A stretch of 64,000 nt of DNA from Trichopria drosophilae (GCA_030407085.1 CM059582.1:22395001-22459000); one strand, 5' to 3'; shown: positions 1 through 12,518, numbered from the stretch's first letter. The notes: generated by a model from the sequence alone, not told the origin. Numbers and translations are program-made.

Positions 1-1938
1 ATATAGTAAGAATAATAAACAGAAACTCAGTTAAGCACCCTTGGGGATTCCACAACAGGGGGACTTGGATGTTAATACGGTATTACTAAAGAGGGATTGT
101 AAACGGCTGAGATCGATTACTAAGATTAGAACGTTACAGAGCAGTAGAACTGTAATAAGATAACTTTGCGATCAGTAAATCATGATTTAGGGAGTCAAAC
201 AGACTAGAAAATTAAGTAGGCAGAGTTAGAAGTACTTGACTCCAGATAGAAAGAATATAATCATACGTACTTAGAAGTCCTCATTCACTGCTATAAAATT
301 ATCTAAATCCTGAGCGAAATTCAGGAAAAGGTTTATACTTAATAAAGTAATCTAGGAGCTGGTTGCAGCAGACTTTTTAAATAAATGAATCTTAGGTAAA
401 GTTTAAGCAATGTAATTTCGGAAAATAAGAAATATTTCGGTAGAGCTTGTGGACCCTTAATAAAATTATTATTTATAAAATCAGTTTGCAATTTCCGTGA
501 GTGCAGACCAAAAGTTTCTTGGAGAGAATTTATTCAGCTCTTTAAGCACTATTTATTTTTTTTCGATTAGCGTATAATTAAGAAATAAGAGAGTAAGGTT
601 TGATAACACTAATAATTTCTTTAGGGGAAATAAATCGAATAGTTCGAAATAATTATAAATAACACTTTAGCATTATTATTAGACAATTTGAATATTTTCC
701 CACGGAAAACAAGATGCTGCTCCGTTGAATATATTTTCATCCAAATTTTGAGATCGCTCAAACTTAAAAATTAGACCGCGATGGAGTAGGACAAATAATT
801 TAGCAGTAAACCGGCTTATAATCGGCAACTTTATGTTTAACAGAAGATAAACAACCATTACTTTATTGCAGTTAAAACCATAATAATATCTATAACCGTG
901 GCAGACAACGCCCATAATCTAGAATTTACGATCTTTGACTGTTTTTGCATAAATTCTCTTAATTTTAATGCATGATTATGCCACGGTGTACTTAAATGGT
1001 ATTTAAATCAAAGATAAACATCACGAATCTTCTTTCTTAATTTGACTGCCGAACACTCGCACGGAACAAAATTTCTTGAAGAATATAAATAAATAGTGTT
1101 CTATCCCTTAAGTAATAAGTTTTTAAAATAATGTTTAATCACAGATTAACGAAAAATTAGGCTACATATTCTATATCAGCACTCGCAAGAAAATTGACAC
1201 CTGTTATTATATTAAATATAAAAATTATATGAATTTATTTACTTGGATTAGATTTTAATACCTAATCGGTGTTAATCAAGCATTTAAAAGATAAATTCCA
1301 GATAAACTGCAGAAAATTAGGATTGTTCATTTAATTACTTTTACTGACAATGGTTACTCAACTTTTTCGGTAAATTTTACATAAGTTCTAGGTAGAATCT
1401 ACTAATTATTTTTTTCTGTGCATAGACCTTCTCTACGCAAAATTTTAAAACATCACTAGAGCCGTTTTTGTTTTATGTTTATGTCTGTTATGAAAAATTA
1501 ATATATTAAAACAATCTATGTCTTCTTACTTAATTAAATGTGCTAAAACTTATCATAGCAAAAAATGGCGGATTACCATTTAAATGGTGAACATTTCGGA
1601 AAACCCCATAAAAATTAAGTTTGTTCATTAATTTTCAAAACTATTGAACAATTAGAAAAATGTTTGAAAGGAAAGTTATAGATCATCTCAAAATGCACAT
1701 TTTAGATTTTATCTTATCTTATAGAAACTGAGAAAAATGTCAATGAATTTCATAATTTTTATAGGTGTATAGTAACGATAAAAAACCCGTCAGCATCACC
1801 ACTAATTTTTATTACATATGGTCTTCTATGTATTTTGATATGCTGAAATCGAAAATCATAACAAGAACTGGCGCAATTGCGATTTCAAAGTTAAAAACGT
1901 GAAAAACCCATAAAAATTATGATATCCCAGGAAAAAAT
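1..1938. other. intron or downstream sequence, no gene seen
   Basis: AT-rich sequence with many stops in all frames. The only open frame of note (679-915, minus) is low complexity and resembles nothing I know. The final rapsyn exon was looked for here and not found. Confidence 0.5.
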
Positions 1939-2105
1939 GGATTATATACAATTATATATAATTATATAGGTATATATTTAGATACAATTATATATAATAA
2001 TATATAATTATATATGTTTATATACGATTATATATAATTATATATGGATTTTGGCCGTATATAATTATATACAATCGTATATAAGCATATATAATTATAT
2101 ATTAG
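1939..2105. repeat. AT-rich palindromic repeat cluster
   Basis: Repeats of ATATATAATTATATA-type units in both orientations, such as TATATACGATTATATATAAT on the left and ATATACAATCGTATATAAG on the right. The centre is a short non-palindromic ATGGATTTTGGCC. The whole stretch can fold into a long AT hairpin. It may be an AT-repeat expansion or the core of a foldback element. Confidence 0.75.
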
Positions 2106-2623
2106 CATAACCTAAATCAGTAGTCGAATTGCCGTAAGTGGGAAGTAATTTGACTGTCTAAATTTGGAAATACAAGGCAGTTTTTCATTAGGTCGAAGTC
2201 CAAATGTGGATAATCTTTGACTTGTATCTGAGTCTTGAAAGTCTATTTGACTTATAGGACAAGTTTTTGGTCGAAAAGTGGTAATTTTTACTTAATCAGG
2301 GCATTCTGACTTTAACTTAGCCAAAAGGACTTGCTATATAGGATATGAATCCCGAAATCGCAAATTTCTTATTTTTCAAGTCTCTATTTTGGCTTTTGAA
2401 ATTTTTGCAGATCTGAGATTATCGGTGATCTTAAAAACCCGAGTAAACAAACCGTTAAATTTTTAAAAATTCGTCCGCCATATTGGTTTGTTATTATAAA
2501 TTGTTGAAATCTAACAGGGAATTCGTAATCAGTGACCCAAAAAAATCTAGGTACTGAGTTTCAAACAAATCTGATGAGTTTTTATATTTTTCTACAACCA
2601 TCTCAAAAGGTGGTCGATAATAG

Positions 2624-3336
2624 GGGTGCACCTCAAAACCCCGACAAATTACAAATCAGAAATGTAAAAATACAGACACCTCCGATTCGTACGTTCACTA
2701 CATAACAAAATGATCTCGGGTCGTCGTCCATGAGGTCTCACTAGAAGGTCATTTCAAGGTCAAAAATCTTTGACCAAGGGATTAATTTTATAGGTCATTT
2801 AAAGATCAAATCAGTTTGTCCTCACATATCAAGCACATTTAGAATCCAATCATTAATTACAGAACACGTAAATTTTGAAATATCTGCTATTTGAATGACG
2901 GTTTTTTGAAATGTCTGTTTTTTCAATGTCAGGTTCTTTAAGTGTCTCTTTTGTGATTTGTCGGGTTTTTGAGGCAAACCTATTAAAAAACCAGACATTT
3001 CATAATGCAGACATTCAAAACAAGACATTAGAAAAACAGAAATTCAAAAGCCCGACATATCAAAATACAGATACCTCCGATTGGTGTGTTATTACTACAT
3101 AAAAAATGATCTCGGGTTGCCCTCCTTGAGGTCTCACTGGAAGGTCATTTCAAGTTCAAAAATGTTTGACCACGGGATTCATTCTATAGGTTACTTGAAG
3201 GTCAAATTAGTTGGACCCCCGGATTATTTATTAAGAACATTTACAATTCAATCATTAATTACAGAATATGTACATTTTGAAATGTCTGAGTTTTGAATGT
3301 CTGTTTGTTAAAATGTCCGATTTTTGAGGTGCACCG
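2624..3336. mobile_element. MITE with GGTGCACCTC termini and 8-9 bp target duplication
   Basis: The left end reads GGTGCACCTCAAAA and the right end is its inverse, TTTTGAGGTGCACC. The direct repeat GATAATAGG flanks the element (2616-2624 and 3337-3345), a duplication length typical of hAT transposons. The inside is two direct copies of a roughly 380-bp unit, starting near 2683 and 3062; each has ACCTCCGATT, AAAATGATCTCGGGT and AGGTCTCACT. Between them lies a degenerate array of TTGAAATGTCTGTTTTT and its complement. No transposase is present. Confidence 0.85.
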
Positions 3337-3614
3337 GATAATAGGACATAAAAATATGTTATTTGTACTTTAACCATTGTCAATCATCCAGTTTCTTTAA
3401 GGTGATTAACAAAATATTAATTTACGTACTATAGATCGTAATACTATGATTATTTCAAAGGAAAACGTAGAAGGAATTTAATGAACATTGCGACGTTCAA
3501 AGTTTTTACTCAACGACGTTATGATTTCGAATTTTAATCATACACATATATTTAATATTGCATTTTTGCAACAAAAGAATTCTCATAGAGAAGAAAATTG
3601 GAAATGCGCCATAC

Positions 3615-3814
3615 CTCGCGTGTAAAATGTGAGAGCACGGCAGAGCTTCCAAGGAATCCGCCTCGAGGCCAAAAGGTTCGTTGCATCCACCGCATCGTAA
3701 TTCGAGATCCTCTTCCATAGTTGCTGCCAGTCTTTCGTGGCGTACTTTCTGATCTTCGTCACCCAACGAAGAGTAAATTCTCGACAGTCGACAACTCACC
3801 GTTCTCATGAGTAG
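3615..3814 (-). CDS. RAPSN: rapsyn-like, RING-H2 exon (first five zinc ligands)
   Basis: Encodes residues 318-383 plus two bases of residue 384. SCRLSRIYSSLGD matches rapsyn HCLSESIYRSKG. The end carries a RING-H2 core: Cys358-x2-Cys361-x15-Cys377-x-His379-x2-His382, inside LRCGGC and EALPCSHILHA. Rapsyn has LYCGLC and QALPCSHIFHL at these points. The acceptor is GTTTGCAG before 3814 and the donor is GCGAG|GTATGG after 3615. The last ligands (Cys, then C-P-x-C) should be in one more exon. I scanned 1-3600 on this strand for CPxCR and found nothing, so that exon probably lies beyond the window start. A GT inside the exon at ACG|GTGAGT looks like a donor but would discard the conserved part. 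Confidence 0.95.
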
Positions 3815-3869
3815 CTGCAAACACATCGGAAAGCGTAAAAAGCGAGATTAAATTTCAAGCGGCTTGGAT

Positions 3870-6800
3870 TACACGAATGCAATTACAAGTTTATGCTAAA
3901 TTGAAAAACGAAATTCCTCCCCGCTGCTCTTCGTTCGCTCGTGGAAATGATCTTAAGGGACGATTAAACGGATGCTGGTACTTTGTTACGGGAGTTTTCC
4001 ACTGCGGTCGCAATATTTTTAAAGCTCGAAGGAAATTTTCAAAATCCAGTTTACGTAATTAAAAAAAACAGATGGAAGTTGCCTTATGATGAACCAAGAC
4101 GGGAAATAATATTCGAAAAATTGTTTCCAACATTGTTATAAATATTTTAGTGTATTTTCACCGTTTTTTAAGTGTAATAGCTTTTTTTCGTCAAAGTTTT
4201 AATTTCCGTCTACAATTAGCTGTTTGTATATGGGCATTGTTCTAGAACTTTTAAACTTTATGTTGTCGCTCATTATGATACCTTAAAAATTTTAAATATA
4301 ACTTTGCAACACTACAGATCAACAAATTTTTGTTCGTTTTACGTCTAATAAGCGTTTATTACTAATTACCGATATGTAGAAAACAATGAGAGTAAATAAA
4401 AGTAGTGAATTTGCCTGTTTTTGGTGCGCGACACTCACTACATTTTTTCAGTTTTAACACTGAAACTTTTTGCACCTTTTTTTTAATGGTCTGTGGTTTT
4501 TTGTGGAAGTATTTGGGGATGTAAACAAATGAAAAATCCTTAACTTAATGATGTGCCTCACTGAGGAATAAAATTATATACCTTCAAACTTGCGAGATAA
4601 CTTTTTTTTATAGTTGACAATTTAGCAATCAACCGTAGATATTTTTTTTCACATTGATTTTTAAGAAACCACACAACAGGGGTACATTACCTATATGATA
4701 AGAAGTAATTTGAGCCTTTGCCCGAATGTGTGCCACGTATACATAAAAAATGCGACCACGTCAAACTTTAAATTTCCAAGCGAAACTCACTTTGAAAAAT
4801 CAAATTATTTAATGGCACATCTACAATTTAGCTTCTAAGTACTTTGGAATCATTACGATCTTTTCTCCTATGTTATTAAAGTATTTATAACTTTTGTGTT
4901 TTTTTAATACAACAAAAAACACACTTTTTGACAATAATAAAATGATTATTCTTTACAAATCGTTATAATTTTTTGGTATCCTTAATGTTAAATCATGTAT
5001 TTGGATTTCAAATTTTAATGAAAACTGACTTTGGATTTGTAATCAGTGACCTCAAAAACCCTAACATATCAAATTTTATAAAAATCAAAGAAATTTTGTA
5101 AAAATAGTCCGCCATATTTAATCCGTTATTTTAAATTTGAATAACTATTAACTAGACGTTTAATTTTATATACTAGCTTCTAAAAATTAGCTCATAAGCA
5201 AAAGAACTGATTTTTTTATGTATATTAAACGTTACAAAACTAAAAACTAATTTTACGAGTAACGTAACATGTTACATTAAAAAAATAAAAAATACATTGT
5301 GTATAAATGAGTCACGCAAGGTTTTTCCTGTCATTTGATCAATTCTAAAGCCAATAAAATTAATTTCATGAATGTGCCTAAAAAACAAAAATGCAATTTT
5401 CTTCAACCTCAAAGTTTAAAAGTTCTAGAATAATGCCCATATAAAGGATTATAAAAAAAAAAGTCACAACAGAATTGCTTCTACACCTTTCAAAACCAAT
5501 ATTGCATGCGTTAACTATTTAACACCCAAATATACACAATTTGCACATGTCAGTATGTTTTTTTGAATGCAATAAAAATTTGTTAAAAAGAGACTACCGT
5601 ATCACACTGACTTGAGGTTGCTCTTTCCAATGGCGTTGAACAAATTTAAAAAAAACGAAACGCCATTTTTTAATTACGATTTTTTTCAAAAAGACAATTT
5701 TTACTGTGATACCGGTTTTTTATTACCTTCCAACCTATAAAAAACATAATCTCGGTAATTTTACTTTAAATGTATTTAAATATTTTGATTTTTATCGATT
5801 TGTATTTTAAAATGGGGTCTGAACAAAAATGGTCAAAATTGTCTTTCCGTACGTATTGGTCTGCACAATATTCATTACAAATATTATCTAAAATCGTAAC
5901 ATAAGTTTCAATGATCCTTTTCAAAGGCATCCACGTCCATTTCCACATACACGCCCGCACGTTTGGACGCCATTTTAAAACCCAAATGAACAAAAATCAA
6001 AATATGTGAAATCATATCATAAGTAAAACTATCGGGAACACGTTTCAAATAGGTTAACCGGTGATTAGGAACTGGTATCGCAGTGAAAATTGTCTTCTTA
6101 AAAATAATCGCATTTTCTTCAATAGTTCTTAAAAAGCTGTGTTAAGCATCATTTTTTGAAAATTTTACAGGCTCCATTCGAAAGAACAACCTCCAAACTA
6201 GTGGGATACATAGATCTCCATTTTTAATCAACAAAAAAAAGTGTATGCAAAAAAGGACTGGAGACCAAATCTGGAATCATTTTTATGATTAGGTGGTCCA
6301 AAAAAATTGGTAGAATCCTCTCTTATAGTATCATGCTTGCTTTTTCAGATTCTAAAATCAGAATTGCAAAAAACTGAAAATCCCAAAATATACGGTGATT
6401 TATTTTTGCGAATATAAGGTTTTAAAATTTTTGTTGTGGACAATTACATTGTATCTGACAGGAAAACGCATCGATAAATGGGTGAAAACTGAAAATATCG
6501 CATCTGCAAGGTCTAAGCTTCGACTATATTAAGCCACAATTTTAAAAAAATTTAATATCTGTATTCTGATACTATTTTTGGTAAAAAGTAATGTGAAACT
6601 AATAAAAAAAAAACTTCATTTTGTTTTCCGCAATTTTGAGACTGTAATTTTTTACAAGATTAAAATTTCGCAATATCCCCATCAACAAAGTAAAAAAGAA
6701 TCATCGAAAAATATTGGAATTTGTGTAACAACAAGCAATTTTTGTATTTTTAATAAAATTTTGGACCATATTTACGTCCTACACTTTTAGTCTTTTCCAA

Positions 6801-7020
6801 ACTATAATTAGTGACGTAATTATGTGTGCTGAATAGTAATCACAGTGGAAATAGGTACCAAGGTGTAAACAAGTAATATCGCCTTATTTCTTTCATTTTT
6901 GGCACTTATTTTTAAGAATATAATACCTTTTAAGAATTCTATACCTATAAATAGCTCTCATTCTATCCGCTACATAAATTGTTCTCAGAGTGAAACTACA
7001 AAAAATTCTATTTGTATTTT
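3870..7020. other. intron sequence with dispersed repeats, no gene seen
   Basis: AT-rich intron of the rapsyn-like gene. It holds a copy of a dispersed motif family around 5030-5130 (GTAATCAGTGACCTCAAAAA, then GTCCGCCATATTTAATCCG), also found near 2460-2550. No open frame here has a recognisable domain. Confidence 0.55.
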
Positions 7021-7026
7021 ATAAAA

Positions 7027-7393
7027 ATTCTTCGAACAATTGAAGTTGAAGAAAATCGTACGTATGTAGAATTTTGGGTAATACGTTGTAAATAGAAACA
7101 GACGATTTGATCAGACTTTAGAATTTTTAAAGTCTGTCCAATTTATACTTTATAAAAATGAGTATTTCAGAACCGGGTTTAAAGAGCATTTTATTTTCGA
7201 TTTGCGGATTTATAAACAATATTTGAATTTTATGTCAATATGAAGAAAAATAATTCGCTCCGGAGAAGTGCAATTTAGATAGACTTCAAAAGTTGTAACG
7301 TCTGATCAAATCGTCTGTTTCTACTTACACCGTATTACCCGAAATTTTACATACGTGCGATTTTCTTCAACTTCAACTATTGTTCGAAGGATC
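7027..7393. repeat. foldback element, about 100-bp arms
   Basis: The left arm contains TTCGAACAATTGAAGTTGAA, a region near TGTAGAATTTTGGGTAATAC and then AGAAACAGACGATTTGATCA. The right arm is the reverse complement with few changes, ending in CTTCAACTATTGTTCGAAGG. The arms are about 110 bp with a 140-bp spacer. AGTAGAAACAGACA also occurs near 59030 and 59675, so the family is dispersed. No target duplication is clear. Confidence 0.8.
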
Positions 7394-7550
7394 TTTAATG
7401 TGTGTTTTAAAGTTCAGTACGTTCTAACCATTCGTTTCATTCACGTTGTGATGGTTACATTTGCGCATTTATCTTTTTCCTGCCGTGAGCATTTTCCTTT
7501 GAAACAGATAATAATTGAAAAGTAATTTTTGGCAGCGTAGTTTCCTTTAA

Positions 7551-8687
7551 CGTCCACAATGCGCGTTCTCTCATGTGCAACTTCAAACGCATATTACATA
7601 CTGAAATCAATACACAGATTGTTTGAAATGTACCTTATATTTTATTTTCGAGGGCACTCTTTCGAATGGTGACATTAAAATATGAAAAAACTGAGAATTG
7701 ACCTATGATTTTGGGAAAAATATTAAAAAAAACACATATTTGGGGTAATTTTGTTTTTAAATTTCATTTTTCATGCCGATACCATGATTTCTCCGACTAA
7801 AAGGGTGCATAAAAAGGGCTTAAAAAATTTGAACAAAAAAAACATGTGAGGTACTTTTTATATCACCTTGAAATATCCAAAATGGCGGCTTATTTTCAGA
7901 AATCTTTTTCAAATTTTGGTAGTTTGGAAATGTAGCATTCTAAACAAATTTTTAGGTAAACTATCTACCTTTTAAAATGTTTTTGAGTATGCTAATTATG
8001 AATCTGAAGTCAAGATTTCGAAATTCAAAATGGCTGATCCAATATGGCGACCATTTTTTTTTAATTTCATTCTTTTTTATTATAGTTTCGTTCTTTTAAA
8101 GAATGTTAACATTTTTTTTGTTACGTAAAAAAGGTAATGGGTAACAATGTTTTGCTAGTTATTACAAAATTTATCAACACTATGGTCATCAACTCGTGTC
8201 AGCCATTTTGAATTTTGAAATTTATACTAACATACTCAACTAACCTACCCAAAAACACTCATAAGATAGATAGTTCAGCTGAAAATTTGTTGTGATGGTT
8301 ACATTTGCGCATTTCAATACTGGCAAAATTTTTAAAAAATTTCCTCAAATAAGCCTCCATTTTGGATATTTTTAGGTGAAATAAATAATACCTACCAGCA
8401 TATACGTAAAGTTCAAAATTTTATGCACTTTTTATGTACTAGCAGTCATAGAAATCGCGGTATCGATGTGAATATTAAAATTACAAAACATGATACCAAG
8501 AAATATGATTTTTCACGTATTTTGGCCAAAATCAAAGGGAAATACCCAATTTTTTCAATTTTTGAAGTAAATATTCTAAAGAGGACCTTCGAACAGTAAA
8601 TAAGATACATTTTAAACAATCTTTGTATTATTTTCAGTTTGTAATGTGCGCTGGAAAATGTACATGACAGAGAGTGTATTCAGGACG
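7551..8687. mobile_element. large TTAA-flanked foldback MITE
   Basis: Long inverted arms of about 430 bp, starting CGTCCACAATGCGCG on the left and ending GAGTGTATTCAGGACG on the right. The element is flanked by TTAA on both sides (7547-7550 and 8688-8691), the target of piggyBac and some Kolobok transposons. Arms share ACAGATTGTTTGAAATGTA-type and CCAAAATGGCGGCTTA-type blocks. The centre contains ATTCAAAATGGCTGATCC, part of a motif family scattered through the window. No coding sequence is present. Confidence 0.88.
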
Positions 8688-8699
8688 TTAAAAAGTTTA

Positions 8700-10105
8700 T
8701 TTAAAACATATACCAAACATTAAGACAAAAATTATTTAATTACCGTGTAATGTACACATATGTAGGTAATATTAACGTTCATTTTTGGTGGAAATTGTAT
8801 AAATATTTAATTTATATTTTTCGGATACTTTCGAGGCTTCTAGAAATAACTTTATGTCATACTTTCGATGAGGGACCATGAAAAATGACACTAAAAACTG
8901 GAATATGGACAGTAACGGTGGCCATTTGGGGAACTTGAAAAATTAACGTCAACGTTATTGGATGTTAGCAATTTTGAAGATTAAAATTTTATAGAGTGTA
9001 CAACGCCATAAAAGCCCCGCAGAGCACGAGTAACTTGTACTCTTGGGGATTATTGAACGTAAGTAATTTAAGTAATTGACGAAAAATATATCGAGCGTCA
9101 GAGAAAAAGTTCGGGATCTTCGATCATCTCCTGAAGTATTAAGCAAGGAATGAATGATAAATGTAAGATTTACGGGGTTAGGGAAGAGAAATAACGACTA
9201 TGTAAAGGAGGGATTCCTATGCATACGACATTTTTCGCTTCGAAATAACGAATGGTTAAAAGTATATTAACTTTCATGGTCGTAAAAATGTTTATTAATT
9301 TTACTTATAATAATATATAGAATGAAAGCCAATATTTCCTACATTATGTTCATTTATTTAACAAGATATTTTTAGAAATATTATAAATAATTCATATTTC
9401 TATTAATTTCTGAATGTAGTATTTTATTGCAGTATTTACTGTGAAATCGTAACTGACCTTCCAATTATTCTATTTCAAATTTATCGCTGCAATTTATCAA
9501 GTTGGATTACGATAAAAATAAATCTAGATATATGCATATTTATTAGCACTTGGTTTTATTTTTCTAAACAAAACTTTTAACGTATTTATAACAATTTTTG
9601 GAGAGATCATTTTTTCTGTTTTTATATATTAGATTGTATCTTATTATTTTATACTTTTTTACTAGTAGAAAGTTCATAGGTTGGGAAACGTATTTATTCC
9701 CTTTGTCTTTTTCCGTGGAAATGAAAACAATTACCAGGTGCACAGGGAGCAGCTGTTTATTGTTCAATATTGATGTTTGCATGCAATATTCCGCCTGGTC
9801 AGTTTTTTGATGCTGAAGTATCATGTTGTCAAATTGTATTTTATTTCCAATAGCAATATCTGTTGAATATTATCAATTAATGTCTATTTTTACAGTAAAG
9901 ATTACTCATCGTTAAAAATCTGTTTCCTTATTGAGCTATATTAAAATTCACGAATCTTGGAAGGAATATTTTTCACTTAGAATATACAGTATAAATAAAA
10001 ATTAATTTCATTATTGAAGCCATCGATAAAAATTTTGGACCGCATTCGAAGTAGGTTACTGCGGAATGAATAAAAGGCGAGATCGATTGTCATGAAAATT
10101 AATTG
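8700..10105. other. intron sequence, nothing supported
   Basis: AT-rich intron of the rapsyn-like gene. Small open frames at 8955-9146 and 9564-9824 (both strands) are not conserved-looking. I see no clear repeat structure. Confidence 0.5.
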
Positions 10106-10111
10106 CAATAC

Positions 10112-10303
10112 CTTTGCTCCGACCGAATTGGCAACCTCCAGTAATCGCGTATTGAACTCGAGAGGTTTGCAGTTGCATATTTTGTGCTGTAGCCTCAAAA
10201 ATTCAAGGCATCTAGCAGCACCGTCCATAGCCTCCATTTGGCAAAGGCGATCACCAGTAGCTGCAGCTGAACCCATTGCATTTTCATATTGCCGGAATGC
10301 TTT
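10112..10303 (-). CDS. RAPSN: rapsyn-like, last TPR / coiled-coil exon
   Basis: Encodes residues 254-317, phase 0 at both ends. It starts KAFRQYENAMGSAAATGDRL and contains QMEAMDGAARCLEFLR and LLEVANSVGAK. Vertebrate rapsyn has AFPRYDSAMSIMTEIGNRL, QVQALLGVAKCW and AQDLAEEVGNK at the same places. The segment between them, with HKICNCKPLEFN, replaces the ALDKALDAIERAQ helix and is less conserved. The acceptor is ATTCCAG before 10303 and the donor is GCAAAG|GTATTG after 10112. In vertebrate rapsyn this region leads into the coiled coil that contacts the receptor; whether the contact exists in insects cannot be read here. Confidence 0.95.
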
Positions 10304-10909
10304 CTGGAATTCATATATGAATTAATTGCACGTGTACAAACTATAAAGTATTCTCATTAACTATCCATGTCCTCAAAACCATTTGCATATCGTTACGGGT
10401 CACTCAAAATATTTTTAGCCCTATTTTTCCGTAAAATATGTACTAGTTGGTTTTGTAATAGGTGGTCTAACTGGTCATGCTAGTTTTTTTGTTTCTAATG
10501 AAATGTGACGCAAATGAAATATGCGTTATATATAAAAAAAACGATGAACATGAAAAGGATCACTAAAATTTCAACGTTAAGTTATGTATTTGAGGATACA
10601 ATATTACCAATACTGCGCACCAAACGCTATCACTATCTGGAATAAAATACAGCAATTTCTAAAGTAGTAAGATGGGATCAAACATCTTTCAGATGTTCTT
10701 ATGACTTAGCAAATCCAATTGGTTAAGTAGTAAGGGGACGTCGAAATCATACGTGGTCGAAATTATTGAAGACTGATATTTGCTACTACTCAAGAAGTCT
10801 CACATATTTCATTTTTTGATGTACGAGTTTGAACGATTTTATTGCTTTCGTACCCAGGTAAAAATAGGCCGAGTAAAAACCCGGCTAAGTACTGACCCAG
10901 TACTGGTAC

Positions 10910-11055
10910 CTGGTACTGATTAACGTAAATGTGTAGTACTGGCATTAATACAGGCAAAGTACCGACCCAGTACTGATAATTGGTACTGATTAACGTAAAT
11001 GTGTCAGTACTGTCATTAACATCGGCAAGGTACTGACCTAGTACTGGAGGCCAGT
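10910..11055. repeat. two tandem copies of a roughly 70-bp GTACTG-bearing unit
   Basis: Both copies run GGTACTGATTAACGTAAATG, then AGTACTG, CATTAA, GGCAA, GTAC(C/T)GACC(C/T)AGTACTG. They sit in the left arm of the 10851-13213 element and may be subterminal transposase-binding repeats (inference). Confidence 0.8.
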
Positions 11056-11898
11056 ACTCTTTTCGGTATTGACAGATTACTGATCATCGGAGAAAATCAG
11101 TACTGCCGTCGGTATGAAGTGATTACTAGCCGCTAAAGCAAATAAGTACTGATAGAGTACCGATTGCTATAACTGTTGTAGGTTGTAGGTATGAAATGAT
11201 TATACTGACAACCAGAATAAATTAGTACCTACGAGATACTACCGCTTAGTACTGGTACATTCGGAGCCGAGTCAGTAATGGCTTCGGTACTATATCAGTA
11301 TTGGCACCTTACTAAAAATCAGTAATTAATATCAATATAAATTCAATTCGATATCATTTTTAGTCAAATTACTTTCAAAACTTATATTTTTTCGAATAAT
11401 AAAGACACAAACGCTATGTTCTATATAAAAATCAAATACGTTAGTATTATGAAATGAAAGGATAAAATATTAGACGACAGATATATAACAGTTCTAGACG
11501 TATTAGTAACAATATAAGGAAAACAATGAGAAACAAATTATTATATTTTACGATAGGTAGAAAAAACATTATGTATGTTTATATTACATCTGACAAAGCA
11601 TATATATTAAGGCCATGGAAATTTTTTAATCGTCAGATGCTTCAAATTTATTCGTCGTTTGCCCCAAATAACGGGTAACCGTAGCGATAACAGGTCTTAA
11701 CAATATTGTGAAATGTTGATATTTGCAATTTCAACATTTGTAACTCAACTACGATAAAGTTGTCACAGGGTGTCCTAGAGAGATGCATTGTGTAATGACA
11801 TTACATTACCAAAATATTGCATACTCTCAATATCACTATACTCTAGAAAATCCTTCATTTTTAGATTATAGTTAAAAAGTACATTTAAACACTATCAT

Positions 11899-11965
11899 TA
11901 CGTATAAGACTGGGCCCTCCGTAGTCTTACTGACGAGTCCAGCGTAGGACCTGGGACGAAACGTA
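11899..11965 (+). ncRNA. hammerhead ribozyme (type III arrangement)
   Basis: All conserved positions of the hammerhead core are present. Helix III is TACGT (11899-11903) paired with ACGTA (11961-11965). The cleavage triplet is GTA, with the cut expected after A11904. Helix I is a perfect 7-bp stem, TAAGACT (11905-11911) with AGTCTTA (11923-11929), closed by an 11-nt loop. The box CTGACGA (11930-11936) fits CUGANGA. Helix II is GTCC (11937-11940) with GGAC (11954-11957), extendable by AG/CT across a bulged G, and is followed by GAA (11958-11960). Core pairs G10.1-C11.1, A15.1-U16.1 and C15.2-G16.2 are kept. In animals such ribozymes occur in satellite DNA, retrozymes and Penelope-like retroelements. 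It lies inside the 10851-13213 element and is probably mobile-element cargo. Confidence 0.92.
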
Positions 11966-12480
11966 TATTTTTTAACAAATAGGCATTTTTAGTTATTTTT
12001 TACCGATAGAGGGAATCTGAAACCATTAATTAATTGCATATTAAATTGGTCATATACCGTTCCATAAATCATCGTTTCAGAGACGGTAAATTTCACATTT
12101 TTTGGTCTCTCAATTATTTCATTAATTAATTATTAAGTAGCTTATATCGAAGCTCGATTTAGACTTTTGTTATTATTTACATTCAAGTATTTGAACCGTC
12201 ATCCCAAGCAAATATGTAAAATGAATTATTTGTAACTCAACATTTAACAAATTCAACATTACTTTTTGTTTATTGAATTATATTGTAATAATTTGTAACA
12301 TATTCAATATTGTAATTCATTGAAAATCAAGTGTAATAATATTAATCGTAACATAAATTAAATCATAAATCTGTGTTAATAATACTTGTCGATAATATAA
12401 ATGAATGATAACAATGTAAATTAAAGAATGTAATGAATATTGTGGGCTTGACCACGGAGATATTCGATTAAATTAGTAGT

Positions 12481-12518
12481 TTGGTTAGGTTAGGTTAGAT
12501 TACGTTAGGTTAGGTTAT
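12481..12518 (+). repeat. short interstitial TTAGG-type repeat
   Basis: TTAGG units, some adjacent and some broken by GATTACG. This is the telomere repeat unit of most insects, but six or so interrupted copies inside a transposon are not a telomere. Confidence 0.8.

Noticed and set aside
12481..12518. Telomere or subtelomere
   Set aside because: Only a few interrupted TTAGG units, inside a transposon within a gene intron.
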